A stretch of 14,884 nucleotides of DNA from Proteobacteria bacterium UBA5122 (GTDB lineage: Bacteria > Pseudomonadota > Gammaproteobacteria > Tenderiales > Tenderiaceae): the NCBI GenBank assembly GCA_002415485.1, contig DHYU01000070.1, positions 59,359 to 74,242 of the forward strand, read 5' to 3'. The notes under the pieces were generated by a model. That model was not told where the DNA came from, made no database searches, and saw only the letters and a list, made by a program, of their open reading frames with translations. A program made the position numbers and the translations under genes. Positions 6,932 to 13,519 of the stretch are shown here, piece after piece. The stretch's first letter is position 1, and each line of letters opens with the position of its first letter.

Positions 6932-7915
6932 CTAATCAATGATAACACTGGGGTTGCGTATGCCGTGGTCAACGAGTCGGGTGGCAATGGATTGTGCCTC
7001 TTGGTCATTGGCCAGCGGACCGATGCGGACCCGGTACAGCGGACGGCTGGGGTCGTCATTGGTAGTGATTTGAATGTTAGTCGCAACGTGGGCCAGGCGC
7101 GTACGCAGGCTTTCGGCGTTGCCCCAGGAGGAGAATGCGCCGACCTGTAGGTAGAGTCCGGCCGTGGCCGGGCTATTGTCAGTGCTGGTTGCGGTCGCCA
7201 GTACAGGACTGGCCGGTTGTGGGGGAGTCGTTGAGGCAGCAGCGTCGTTATTGGATAGTGGCGTCTGGTTGACGACCGGCGTGGCCGCGTATGCCACGGG
7301 GCTGACCAGCGGCTGAACCTCGACGGCCTCGTTGACGGCCATGCGCGGTTGAGAGGACTGGCGCGGATCAAGGACGCGGATCTCGACTGGTGCGGTGCCG
7401 GTCAGGTTGATGCCGAGCTTGGTGGCGGCGACATAGGATAGATCGATGATGCGGCCTTCGTGGAATGGGCCGCGGTCGTTGACGCGGACGACGATGCGGT
7501 GGCCATTTCTAAGATTGATGACTTCGACATAACTCGGCAGCGGCAGCGTCTTGTGGGCTGCGGTCATCTGATACATGTCATATGGTTCGCCGCTGGAGGT
7601 GCGACGGCCGTGGAACTTGGTGCCGTACCACGAGGCAATGCCCTTCTCGGTGTAACCCGGCGACACCGAGTCCATGGTGTAGTAGGTGGTGCCGAAGACC
7701 TCGTAGCTCTTCGGGTTGCCGTATTTGCTCTTCGGTTCCGCGCGCGGGATGGGGTTGGGGATGGCGTCGACATTGACCTTGATCCGTGGCGCCGCATCTT
7801 TGCGGATTGAGTGACTGGGGCCACTGCTACAGGCGCTGAGCAGTATCGCCATGGCGATCAATGTGGCAATGCCAGCGAAAGGGCGTGAGGGCGAGTTGTT
7901 TGAAACACAGGTCAT
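6932..7915 (-). CDS. rlpA: Septal lytic transglycosylase RlpA (lipoprotein)
   Basis: RlpA is an outer-membrane lipoprotein that cleaves glycan strands lacking stem peptides, mainly at the division site. From the ATG at 7915 it has 327 residues: a lipoprotein signal with lipobox LLSAC (acylated Cys29), a double-psi beta-barrel domain (about 92–188; GIASWYG, TSSGEPYD, VRVNDRGPF), a Thr/Ala/Pro-rich linker (about 190–250) and a SPOR domain (about 251–327; LYLQVGAFSSWGNAESLRTRL) that binds denuded septal glycan. Glu110, His121 and Asp147 have the spacing of the Pseudomonas aeruginosa catalytic residues Glu120, His131 and Asp157, so the protein should be enzymatically active. A GTG three codons upstream (7924) is an alternative start; the ATG has GAGTGA about 5–8 nt ahead of it. 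It is first in the run leading to dacA. Confidence 0.94.
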   Translation of the reverse strand: MTCVSNNSPSRPFAGIATLIAMAILLSACSSGPSHSIRKDAAPRIKVNVDAIPNPIPRAEPKSKYGNPKSYEVFGTTYYTMDSVSPGYTEKGIASWYGTKFHGRRTSSGEPYDMYQMTAAHKTLPLPSYVEVINLRNGHRIVVRVNDRGPFHEGRIIDLSYVAATKLGINLTGTAPVEIRVLDPRQSSQPRMAVNEAVEVQPLVSPVAYAATPVVNQTPLSNNDAAASTTPPQPASPVLATATSTDNSPATAGLYLQVGAFSSWGNAESLRTRLAHVATNIQITTNDDPSRPLYRVRIGPLANDQEAQSIATRLVDHGIRNPSVIID

Positions 7916-8208
7916 GACAATCACTCAATGAATCGGCCCGTTGCGAACGTAACGGCAGAACCGGTTGTACTTAATTTTATCGGCATGTGGGTGTTGAAAG
8001 CCATCCACTCATTAAAATCATTTTCTGGAATGACCATGGGCGGATGAAAAGGTGCGTCGGAATTCCGTATGCTGAGTTGATACGGGTGATTTTGTGATCA
8101 GCGTCTATGCTTAAAGACGGGGTGCCGGTCGACTAAGCGGATGGCGTGGGGCGGTCGTTACATGGATAGCGGTGTTGGTTTTTGATGGGTCACGGTTGGG
8201 GATGCAAA
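7916..8208. other. Divergent intergenic region between rlpA and pilU
   Basis: About 290 bp without a convincing gene. On the minus strand TAAAAT (7979–7974) could be a −10 box for rlpA, though no good −35 box is present, and GCCGATAA (7984–7977) equals the sigma-28 −10 consensus but lacks a matching −35. On the plus strand AT-rich stretches around 8010–8030 and 8077–8110 could hold the pilU promoter, but I cannot place it. A 14-codon reading frame (8141–8185) ends in TGATG, overlapping an upstream in-frame ATG of pilU, with only a weak ribosome binding site. No known riboswitch or tRNA is recognisable. Confidence 0.5.
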
Positions 8209-9315
8209 ATGCATATCGATCAGTATTTGCGCCTGATGGTCGAGGAGAATGCCTCCGATCTCTATTTTAGTGTCGGTGCGCCGGTCAACGTGCGCATTGA
8301 AGGTGAGTCGCGGCCACTGGCGCCACATAAACTCGGCGCTGCGGATATCAAGAATCTATTGTCCGACATGCTCAACGATGAGCAGCGACAAGAGTTTGAA
8401 GACACGCTGGAGTTGAATCTTGGGCTGTCGCTGAAAGGCGTTGGCCGTTTTCGTATCAATATCTATCGCCAGCGGGGCGAACCGGCGATGGTGGTGCGTT
8501 ACCTGAAGACGCAGATCCCGACGGTAGAGGCGCTGCACCTGCCTGTGATCCTGAAAGACCTGGTGATGGAGAAACGTGGGCTGATCCTGATCGTCGGTGC
8601 GACCGGCTCAGGCAAGTCGACGACACTGGCATCGATGATCGACTATCGTAATGAGCGCCGCAGTGGCCACATCCTGACTATTGAAGATCCGATTGAATAC
8701 ATCCATCGTCACAAACAATCCATCGTCGACCAGCGTGAAGTGGGCCTGGATACACTGAGCTACGCCAATGCGTTGCGCAATGCGATGCGCGAGGCGCCGG
8801 ATGTGATTCTGATCGGCGAGATTCGTGATCGCGAGACCATGCAGCATGCGATTGCCTATGCCGAGACCGGGCATCTGTGCCTGTCGACCTTGCACGCCAA
8901 TAACGCCAACCAGGCCCTGGATCGGGTGATCAACTTTTTCCCGGAGACGGCGCACAAACAATTGTTGATGGATCTGTCGGTCAACCTGAAGGCCATCGTC
9001 TCGCAACGCCTGATCCCCGGTGTCGACACCAAACGCGTGCCAGCAGTAGAGATCTTGATCAATTCATTGCATGTGTCCGACTTGATCGCGCGCGGTGATA
9101 TCTCCGGCATCAAGGATGCGATGGAGCACAGTGAGTTGGTTGGGATGTGTACCTTCGATCAGGCCCTGTTTGCGTTGTACAAGTCGGGCAGGATTACGGC
9201 ACAGCAGGCGATTGAAAATGCCGATTCAAAAAACAATGTGCAGGTGCGTATCCGCTTGGACAACGGCATTGATCAGACAGCCTCGGACGGGTTGCGTCTC
9301 GACGATGAGGATTAA
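8209..9315 (+). CDS. pilU: Type IV pilus retraction ATPase PilU
   Basis: PilU is a PilT-like hexameric ATPase at the cytoplasmic base of type IV pili that supports PilT in retraction. The 368 residues show an N-terminal PAS-like domain (LRLMVEENASDLYFSVGAP), Walker A GATGSGKST (130–138), Asp box TIEDPIE (157–163), Walker B ILIGEIRDRE (200–209) and His box TGHLCLSTLHAN (220–231). The features NASDLYFSVGAP, RQRG and the long acidic C-terminus (ending GLRLDDED) fit PilU better than PilT. The ATG at 8209 follows GGGGA at 6 nt and gives the family N-terminus; an in-frame ATG at 8185 and TTG at 8182 are less likely. No pilT is adjacent in this window, although the two are often neighbours. The stop lies 4 bp from the convergent xerC stop. 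Confidence 0.93.
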   Translation: MHIDQYLRLMVEENASDLYFSVGAPVNVRIEGESRPLAPHKLGAADIKNLLSDMLNDEQRQEFEDTLELNLGLSLKGVGRFRINIYRQRGEPAMVVRYLKTQIPTVEALHLPVILKDLVMEKRGLILIVGATGSGKSTTLASMIDYRNERRSGHILTIEDPIEYIHRHKQSIVDQREVGLDTLSYANALRNAMREAPDVILIGEIRDRETMQHAIAYAETGHLCLSTLHANNANQALDRVINFFPETAHKQLLMDLSVNLKAIVSQRLIPGVDTKRVPAVEILINSLHVSDLIARGDISGIKDAMEHSELVGMCTFDQALFALYKSGRITAQQAIENADSKNNVQVRIRLDNGIDQTASDGLRLDDED

Positions 9316-9319
9316 CAGG

Positions 9320-10237
9320 CTATTTACGTTTTTTGCGTGCGCGTGGATGGGCTTGATCGTACACCGAGGCCAGGTGCTGAAAGTCCACGTGCGTGTAGAT
9401 CTGTGTGGTGCTGATGTCGCTGTGGCCGAGCAGTTCCTGTACCGCCCTTAGGTCGCCGCTCGATTGCAGGATATGGCTGGCAAACGAATGGCGCAGCATG
9501 TGTGGATGCACATGTTGGCTGATGCCTTGTTTGATCGCCCAGTCGCGCAGGCGTTGTTGAATGCTGCGTTGGCCGAGGCGTTTGCCTTGTTTGTTGATAA
9601 ACAACGCGGTCTCTTCTGCGTCGGTCCATTGTGCACGGTGCGGCAGCCATTGTTGTATCGCCTCGATCGCATAACGACCGATGGGTACCACACGTTCTTT
9701 TCTGCCTTTACCGATCACACGCGCCGTGGCGTCGGCAAGATCGATCATGCCCAGGTCCAGACCAACGATCTCACTCAAACGCAGGCCGCAGGAATAGGTC
9801 AGCTCCATGATGGCCCAATCGCGGATATGCAGTGGCTCACCTTTGTCGATGTTGAGCAGTTGGTTCATCTGGTCGACATCGAGCACGCCGGGCAGGCGTT
9901 TTTCCGCCTTGGGGGCGCTGATGCCACTGACCGGATTTTTTTTGACCCGTTGCTGGCGCATTAAAAAGGTATAAAAACTGCGCAGGCTGGAGAGGCGGCG
10001 TTGCAGGCTGCGACTGGCGAGGCCGCGACGGTGTTGTTGGCTGACATAGCTGCGCACATGTTGTGCATCGACCTGGGCCCAGTCATCGATGGACTGTTGC
10101 TGCAGGAAATCAATGAAGCTGTTGAGGTCGCGGGCGTAGCTGTCGCAGGTATGCGGCGACGCCTGTTTGACGCGCCGCAGTTGGTGCAGGAAGTCGTCGA
10201 TGGCGATGTGTAGCGCCGTCTCGGACGAGTCGTTCAT
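9320..10237 (-). CDS. xerC: Site-specific tyrosine recombinase XerC
   Basis: XerC works with XerD at the dif site to resolve chromosome dimers at cell division. The 305 residues comprise an N-terminal SAM-like core-binding domain (about 10–98) and a catalytic domain with the full set of residues: Arg153 (CGLRLSE), Lys177 (GKGRKER), His246 and Arg249 (HPHMLRHSFA), His272 (LLGHSD) and nucleophile Tyr281 (QIYTHVD). Each is shifted by 5–6 from E. coli XerC. The basic C-terminus (RARKKRK) is typical of the family. XerC rather than XerD is chosen because of the gene order dapF–DUF484–xerC. Its ATG directly follows the TAA of the DUF484 gene. I see no mobile element nearby, so it is a housekeeping recombinase. 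Confidence 0.95.
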   Translation of the reverse strand: MNDSSETALHIAIDDFLHQLRRVKQASPHTCDSYARDLNSFIDFLQQQSIDDWAQVDAQHVRSYVSQQHRRGLASRSLQRRLSSLRSFYTFLMRQQRVKKNPVSGISAPKAEKRLPGVLDVDQMNQLLNIDKGEPLHIRDWAIMELTYSCGLRLSEIVGLDLGMIDLADATARVIGKGRKERVVPIGRYAIEAIQQWLPHRAQWTDAEETALFINKQGKRLGQRSIQQRLRDWAIKQGISQHVHPHMLRHSFASHILQSSGDLRAVQELLGHSDISTTQIYTHVDFQHLASVYDQAHPRARKKRK

Positions 10238-10993
10238 TTAGCCCTGTGACTTTGGTTTCAGATGGGCCTTGATGACCCGGCTGACGATGTCGCCGAGATT
10301 GGTCAGGAACATCGTGCCCATGCTGGGATGAAAGCGCTGTGGGTCTTCACTGCCGATGGCGATCATGCCGAGGAAGGGGCAGCTCTCCGAGGTGCAGCTG
10401 TTGCCGCCGATCGGGATCAGCGCGGTCGATTCGATATCGGCGCCGGCATCTTTGCCAAAGATGTAACGGATCTGTTCCGGCTTCATTTGTCCGCATAGCG
10501 GTTTTTCATGGGTGAGGAAGTGTTTGTATTCCTCAATGCTCGGGTCATCCATGTGCACGAAGACGGTTTGCATCAGTTCATTGTCGGCCTCGACCTCGAT
10601 ATGGTCGGCATCGATGAACAGTTTGACGGCAACGGCATCGGCGTTCATATCGCCGCGCAGGATGTCGTCGAGCGCGACATAGATATCGTTGATGGATGCA
10701 GCATCGAGCAGGGCAAGTGTCAGGCGATGAATGCGCTCGTTGAGCGAATCGTTGTCACGGGCGATGCCGACCAGTTCATCCAGTTGGCGTTTGAGTTTTT
10801 GGTTTTGATCACGCAGTGTTTTGACCTGGCGCTCGACCAGCGACACGGTGCCTTGAAAACGATGGCTGAGGTTGATGTCGGCCAGCACGTCGGGGTATTG
10901 GTCGAAAAAATTCGGGTGTTTGCGCAGGAAGGCGGCGATGTCCTCGGCTTGGCTCATGGGCTGTTTGTTCTCTGGGCTGTGTTGCTGACTCAT
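10238..10993 (-). CDS. DUF484 family protein with GAF-like domain and extra cysteine loop
   Basis: This protein stands between dapF and xerC, the standard place of the DUF484 (YigA) family, whose function is unknown. From the ATG at 10993 it has 251 residues: an N-terminal helical part (DIAAFLRKHPNFFDQYPDVL), a likely coiled coil (about 52–100), then a GAF-like domain (about 100–240) with the family signatures KPLCG and IAIGSEDPQRFHPSMGTMFL. An unusual loop, NSCTSESCP, places two cysteines (200 and 205) just before the FLGMIAIGS strand; the Pseudomonas relative I recall lacks it. The start at 10993 overlaps the dapF stop as ATGA and has AAGGA 11 nt upstream; a start at 11005 is possible, but there the AAGGA is too close. 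Confidence 0.88.
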   Translation of the reverse strand: MSQQHSPENKQPMSQAEDIAAFLRKHPNFFDQYPDVLADINLSHRFQGTVSLVERQVKTLRDQNQKLKRQLDELVGIARDNDSLNERIHRLTLALLDAASINDIYVALDDILRGDMNADAVAVKLFIDADHIEVEADNELMQTVFVHMDDPSIEEYKHFLTHEKPLCGQMKPEQIRYIFGKDAGADIESTALIPIGGNSCTSESCPFLGMIAIGSEDPQRFHPSMGTMFLTNLGDIVSRVIKAHLKPKSQG

Positions 10994-11823
10994 GCGTTGA
11001 TGCATCCTTCAAATACGTGTGTCGCCGGGCCGGTCATCATCACGGGATGATCGCCGCCGCGCCATTCGATGGTCAAGCGGCCGCCGGGCAGATCGACCTT
11101 GACCTGTTGATCGAGCAGGCCCCACTGAATGCCGACGGCGACTGCGCCGCAGGCACCGGTGCCGCAGGCGAGGGTTTCGCCGACGCCGCGTTCGTGTACG
11201 CGCAGTTTGATATGGCCACGATCGATGATCTGCATAAAACCGGCGTTCACCTGTTTTGGAAATTGTGTGTGTTCGGTGATGCGTGGTCCGAGCGTTGTAA
11301 CCGGCGCGGTATCGATATCGTCCACCAACAGCACGGCATGAGGGTTGCCCATCGATACGGCGCCCACCTCGATGGTTTGGCCATCGATCTGTAGCGGATA
11401 ACGCAGCTGCTGTGTCGCGGCGGTTAATGGCAAGGCGTTCGGTGCAAAACGTGGTGCGCCCATGTCGACGGTGACCTCGCCATCGGCCGTGAGTTTGGGG
11501 TAGACGATGCCGGCCTTGGTCTCGACGGCGATCTCTGTTTTATCGGTCAGGCCCTGGTCGTGGACGAAGCGTGCGAAACAACGCACGCCGTTGCCGCACT
11601 GTTCGACCTCGCTGCCGTCGGCGTTGAAGATGCGATAACGAAAGTCGACGCTTGCCTGCTGGGCCGGTTCCACGATCAATAATTGATCGCAGCCGATGCC
11701 AAAGTGACGATCGGCCCATTGGCGGATCAGTGCTGGGGTGAGGGTGAGCTGCTGGCGTACGGCGTCGATGACGATGAAGTCATTGCCCAGGCCATGCATC
11801 TTGCTGAATTTGAGTGTAGTCAT
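10990..11823 (-). CDS. dapF: Diaminopimelate epimerase DapF
   Basis: DapF converts LL- to meso-diaminopimelate, the last step before lysine and the cross-linking residue of the cell wall. The 277 residues have both catalytic cysteines in their motifs, Cys76 in EQCGNGVRC and Cys220 in LACGTGACG, together with the N-terminal KFSKMHGLGNDF, MGNPHAV and LPGGRLTIEW. Length agrees with E. coli DapF (274). The start at 11823 gives the usual N-terminus; ATG at 11832 would add three residues, and longer extensions upstream run into the neighbouring CDF gene. It begins 19 bp after the CDF transporter stop and overlaps the DUF484 gene by 4 bp. Confidence 0.97.
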   Translation of the reverse strand: MTTLKFSKMHGLGNDFIVIDAVRQQLTLTPALIRQWADRHFGIGCDQLLIVEPAQQASVDFRYRIFNADGSEVEQCGNGVRCFARFVHDQGLTDKTEIAVETKAGIVYPKLTADGEVTVDMGAPRFAPNALPLTAATQQLRYPLQIDGQTIEVGAVSMGNPHAVLLVDDIDTAPVTTLGPRITEHTQFPKQVNAGFMQIIDRGHIKLRVHERGVGETLACGTGACGAVAVGIQWGLLDQQVKVDLPGGRLTIEWRGGDHPVMMTGPATHVFEGCINA

Positions 11824-11842
11824 GCGCGGCATTTTATCACGT

Positions 11843-12748
11843 TCATCCCTGCCATTCCGGGCCGTGATCGGGGGATTCGAGTTTGGGTTTGGTGACATAA
11901 CCTTCCGGCTCGGGCTGGATGGTGGTGTGGTCGATGTTGAAGCGTTGATGCAGCAGTGCCTGCAGATTGGTCAGCACGGGTTGCCAGTTCTGAATGTCAC
12001 GCACGACGACATGGGCCGACATGGCGATGGTGCCGCTGGCGACGGTCCAGATGTGCAGGTCATGTACCGAGACCACACCCTTGGCGGCGGCCATGGCCTC
12101 ACCGACTTCATCCAGGTTGAGGTTGTGCGGCACGCCTTCCATGATGATGTGCACGGCTTCTTTTAACAGGCGCAAGCTGGAGTAGAGGATCAGGCTGCAG
12201 ATCAGCAGCGACAGGATCGGATCGATCAGGTGCCAGTCGGTGAAGTAGATGATGATGCCTGCGAGCAGGGCGGCCAAGGAGCCGAGCAGGTCGCCCATCA
12301 CATGCAGCATCGCGCCGCGGGTGTTGATGTTTTGTTCGCCGCGATGCAGGACCCAGGCGACGGCAATGTTCACAATCAGGCCGATGCTGGCGATGATCAT
12401 CACCATGCCGGGGTTGACGCTATCACCGGGATTACTGATGCGCTCGATGGCGTGATAACAAATGGTGGCGACGATGGCGAGCATGAGCAGGCCGTTGATC
12501 AAGGCGGCCAGGACCTCGGCGCGCGCCATGCCAAAGCTGTGTCGTTGTGACGGAGGGCGTTTGGCCAGCCAGGCGGCGAAGGCGGCCAGGCCGAGGGCCG
12601 AGGCGTCGGTCAGCATGTGACCGGCGTCGCCCATCAGTGCCAGTGAGTTGGCGAGCCAGCCGCCGATGGCCTCGACGATCGCAAAGCCGAGGGTGATGGC
12701 GAGCGCCCACAAGAGTGTGTTGATGGTGGAGTGGTGGTGAGAGCCCAT
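11843..12748 (-). CDS. CDF family zinc (divalent metal) exporter, CzcD/ZitB type
   Basis: A cation diffusion facilitator that exports Zn2+, and perhaps Co2+ or Cd2+, from the cytoplasm in exchange for protons. The 301 residues show six membrane helices (about 11–32, 35–60, 77–100, 113–135, 150–170, 172–195) and a C-terminal cytoplasmic domain (VVSVHDLHIWTVASGTIAMSAHV). The transport site residues are visible: His44 and Asp48 in GDAGHMLTDAS of helix 2, and His149 and Asp153 in LHVMGD of helix 5, the His/Asp combination of zinc-selective members. Short His-rich ends of the type MGSHHH are common in this family. A strong promoter (12777–12805) and AGGA ribosome binding site precede it. It heads the run into dapF, DUF484 and xerC, an association without evident functional link. 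Confidence 0.94.
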   Translation of the reverse strand: MGSHHHSTINTLLWALAITLGFAIVEAIGGWLANSLALMGDAGHMLTDASALGLAAFAAWLAKRPPSQRHSFGMARAEVLAALINGLLMLAIVATICYHAIERISNPGDSVNPGMVMIIASIGLIVNIAVAWVLHRGEQNINTRGAMLHVMGDLLGSLAALLAGIIIYFTDWHLIDPILSLLICSLILYSSLRLLKEAVHIIMEGVPHNLNLDEVGEAMAAAKGVVSVHDLHIWTVASGTIAMSAHVVVRDIQNWQPVLTNLQALLHQRFNIDHTTIQPEPEGYVTKPKLESPDHGPEWQG

Positions 12749-12776
12749 AATTCCTAATCTGATACTGCGTTGTTTG

Positions 12777-12805
12777 ATGATAGGCGTGAAGGTGAGGGCT
12801 GTAAA
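12777..12805 (-). promoter_or_regulatory. Sigma-70 promoter of the CDF–dapF–DUF484–xerC run
   Basis: On the minus strand TTTACA (12805–12800) and TATCAT (12782–12777) are separated by exactly 17 bp, each one mismatch from the sigma-70 consensus hexamers. The likely start of transcription is near 12770, leaving a leader of about 22 nt to the ATG at 12748. It directly follows the ppa terminator, which supports a new transcription unit here. Confidence 0.75.
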
Positions 12806-12809
12806 CGCG

Positions 12810-12840
12810 AAAAAGCCCGCGGTTGAAGGCGGGCTTTTTT
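12810..12840 (-). terminator. Intrinsic terminator of ppa
   Basis: A clean stem GCCCGC/GCGGGC (12815–12820 and 12829–12834) with an 8-nt loop is flanked by A5 on one side and T6 on the other, so the stem can be extended by A–U pairs and the element can work in both directions. On the minus strand it begins about 25 bp after the ppa stop and ends in a U run, a standard Rho-independent terminator. No plus-strand gene reads into it. Confidence 0.93.
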
Positions 12841-12865
12841 GTTATTCAGCGTTTGTGTTGCTGAA

Positions 12866-13414
12866 TTAGAACGCAGGCTTTTCGGGCGCGTCGTTGAAGC
12901 GGTTGACGCTGGCAATGATCTCAGCCTTGGCTTCGGCGGCATTACCCCAGCCATCGACCTTGACCCACTTGCCGGCTTCGAGGTCTTTGTAGTGCTCGAA
13001 GAAGTGAGAGATTTGCGCCAGCAATTGTTTGGGCATGTCGTCGATGTCGTTGATGTGCGCGTAACGGTCGGTCAGCTTGGTGACTGGTACGGCCAGTACC
13101 TTGGCGTCGACGCCAGACTCGTCAGTCATCTTCAGGACGCCAACGGGGCGGACGCGGATGACAGAACCGCTGATCAGTGCATGAGGGGTGACCACCAGTA
13201 CGTCGACCGGGTCGCCGTCTTCAGACAGGGTGTGAGGCACATAGCCGTAGTTGCAGGGGTAGAACATGGCAGTGGCCATGAAGCGGTCTACGAAAACAGC
13301 GCCGCTGTCTTTGTCGACTTCGTATTTAACGGGGTCGCTATGGGCGGGGATTTCGATAATGACGTTAACGTTGTTTGGCACATCTTTACCGGAATCGACT
13401 CTGTCCAGGCTCAT
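12866..13414 (-). CDS. ppa: Soluble inorganic pyrophosphatase (family I)
   Basis: Cytoplasmic family I pyrophosphatase that hydrolyses PPi to two phosphates with Mg2+, pulling biosynthetic reactions forward. The 182 residues include the signature DGDPVDVLV with metal-binding Asp66, Asp68 and Asp71, further active-site residues Glu21, Lys30, Arg44 and Tyr56, and Asp100, Asp105 and Lys107 in KMTDESGVDAK. All expected active-site positions are filled. GAGGA lies 7 nt before the ATG. The gene has its own promoter and terminator, so it is a single-gene unit. It is divergent from the membrane pyrophosphatase gene, with about 105 bp between the two starts. Confidence 0.97.
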   Translation of the reverse strand: MSLDRVDSGKDVPNNVNVIIEIPAHSDPVKYEVDKDSGAVFVDRFMATAMFYPCNYGYVPHTLSEDGDPVDVLVVTPHALISGSVIRVRPVGVLKMTDESGVDAKVLAVPVTKLTDRYAHINDIDDMPKQLLAQISHFFEHYKDLEAGKWVKVDGWGNAAEAKAEIIASVNRFNDAPEKPAF

Positions 13415-13447
13415 GGTGGGTTCCTCAATTGGTCAAGAAAGGCGCAC

Positions 13448-13453
13448 ATTATA
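13448..13453 (-). promoter_or_regulatory. −10 box of ppa
   Basis: On the minus strand a perfect TATAAT lies in an alternating TA stretch, 34 bp upstream of the ppa ATG, giving a leader of about 27 nt. No good −35 hexamer is present at 16–18 bp; the bases there are close to TTAGCG or TAGCGC. Activation or the AT-rich step may compensate. Confidence 0.6.
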
Positions 13454-13473
13454 TATATGAAGAGGCTATTGCG

Positions 13474-13492
13474 CTAATCTGCATCTAATCTG
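13474..13492 (+). repeat. 8-bp direct repeat between ppa and hppA
   Basis: CTAATCTG occurs twice (13474–13481 and 13485–13492) with a 3-bp spacer, a period of 11 bp, so both copies face the same side of the helix. It lies in the roughly 105-bp space between the divergent ppa and hppA genes, 28 bp ahead of the hppA ATG and just upstream of the ppa −10 box. An operator for a regulator that binds in tandem is possible; chance is not excluded. Confidence 0.45.
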
Positions 13493-13519
13493 GGTGATGA
13501 AGTGGACAAAGGAGTGGCG

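Noticed and set aside
7977..7984. GCCGATAA, identical to the sigma-28 −10 consensus, upstream of rlpA
   Set aside because: The bases 11 bp further upstream (TGGCTTTC) do not resemble the −35 box, rlpA is not a flagellar gene, and an 8-bp match is expected about by chance in a window of this size read on both strands.
8141..8185. 14-codon leader reading frame ending in TGATG ahead of pilU
   Set aside because: Its ribosome binding site is weak, the peptide has no attenuation-like codon run, and the preferred pilU start is 24 bp further down with its own GGGGA.
9320..10237. Tyrosine recombinase as a sign of an integrated element
   Set aside because: Gene order (dapF, DUF484, xerC) and the complete XerC residue set show the housekeeping recombinase; no attachment repeats, tRNA or phage genes are nearby.
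12731..12748. MGSHHH start of the CDF protein, looking like an engineered His tag
   Set aside because: Only three histidines are present, the gene lies in natural context with its own promoter, and His-rich N-termini are normal in CDF zinc exporters.
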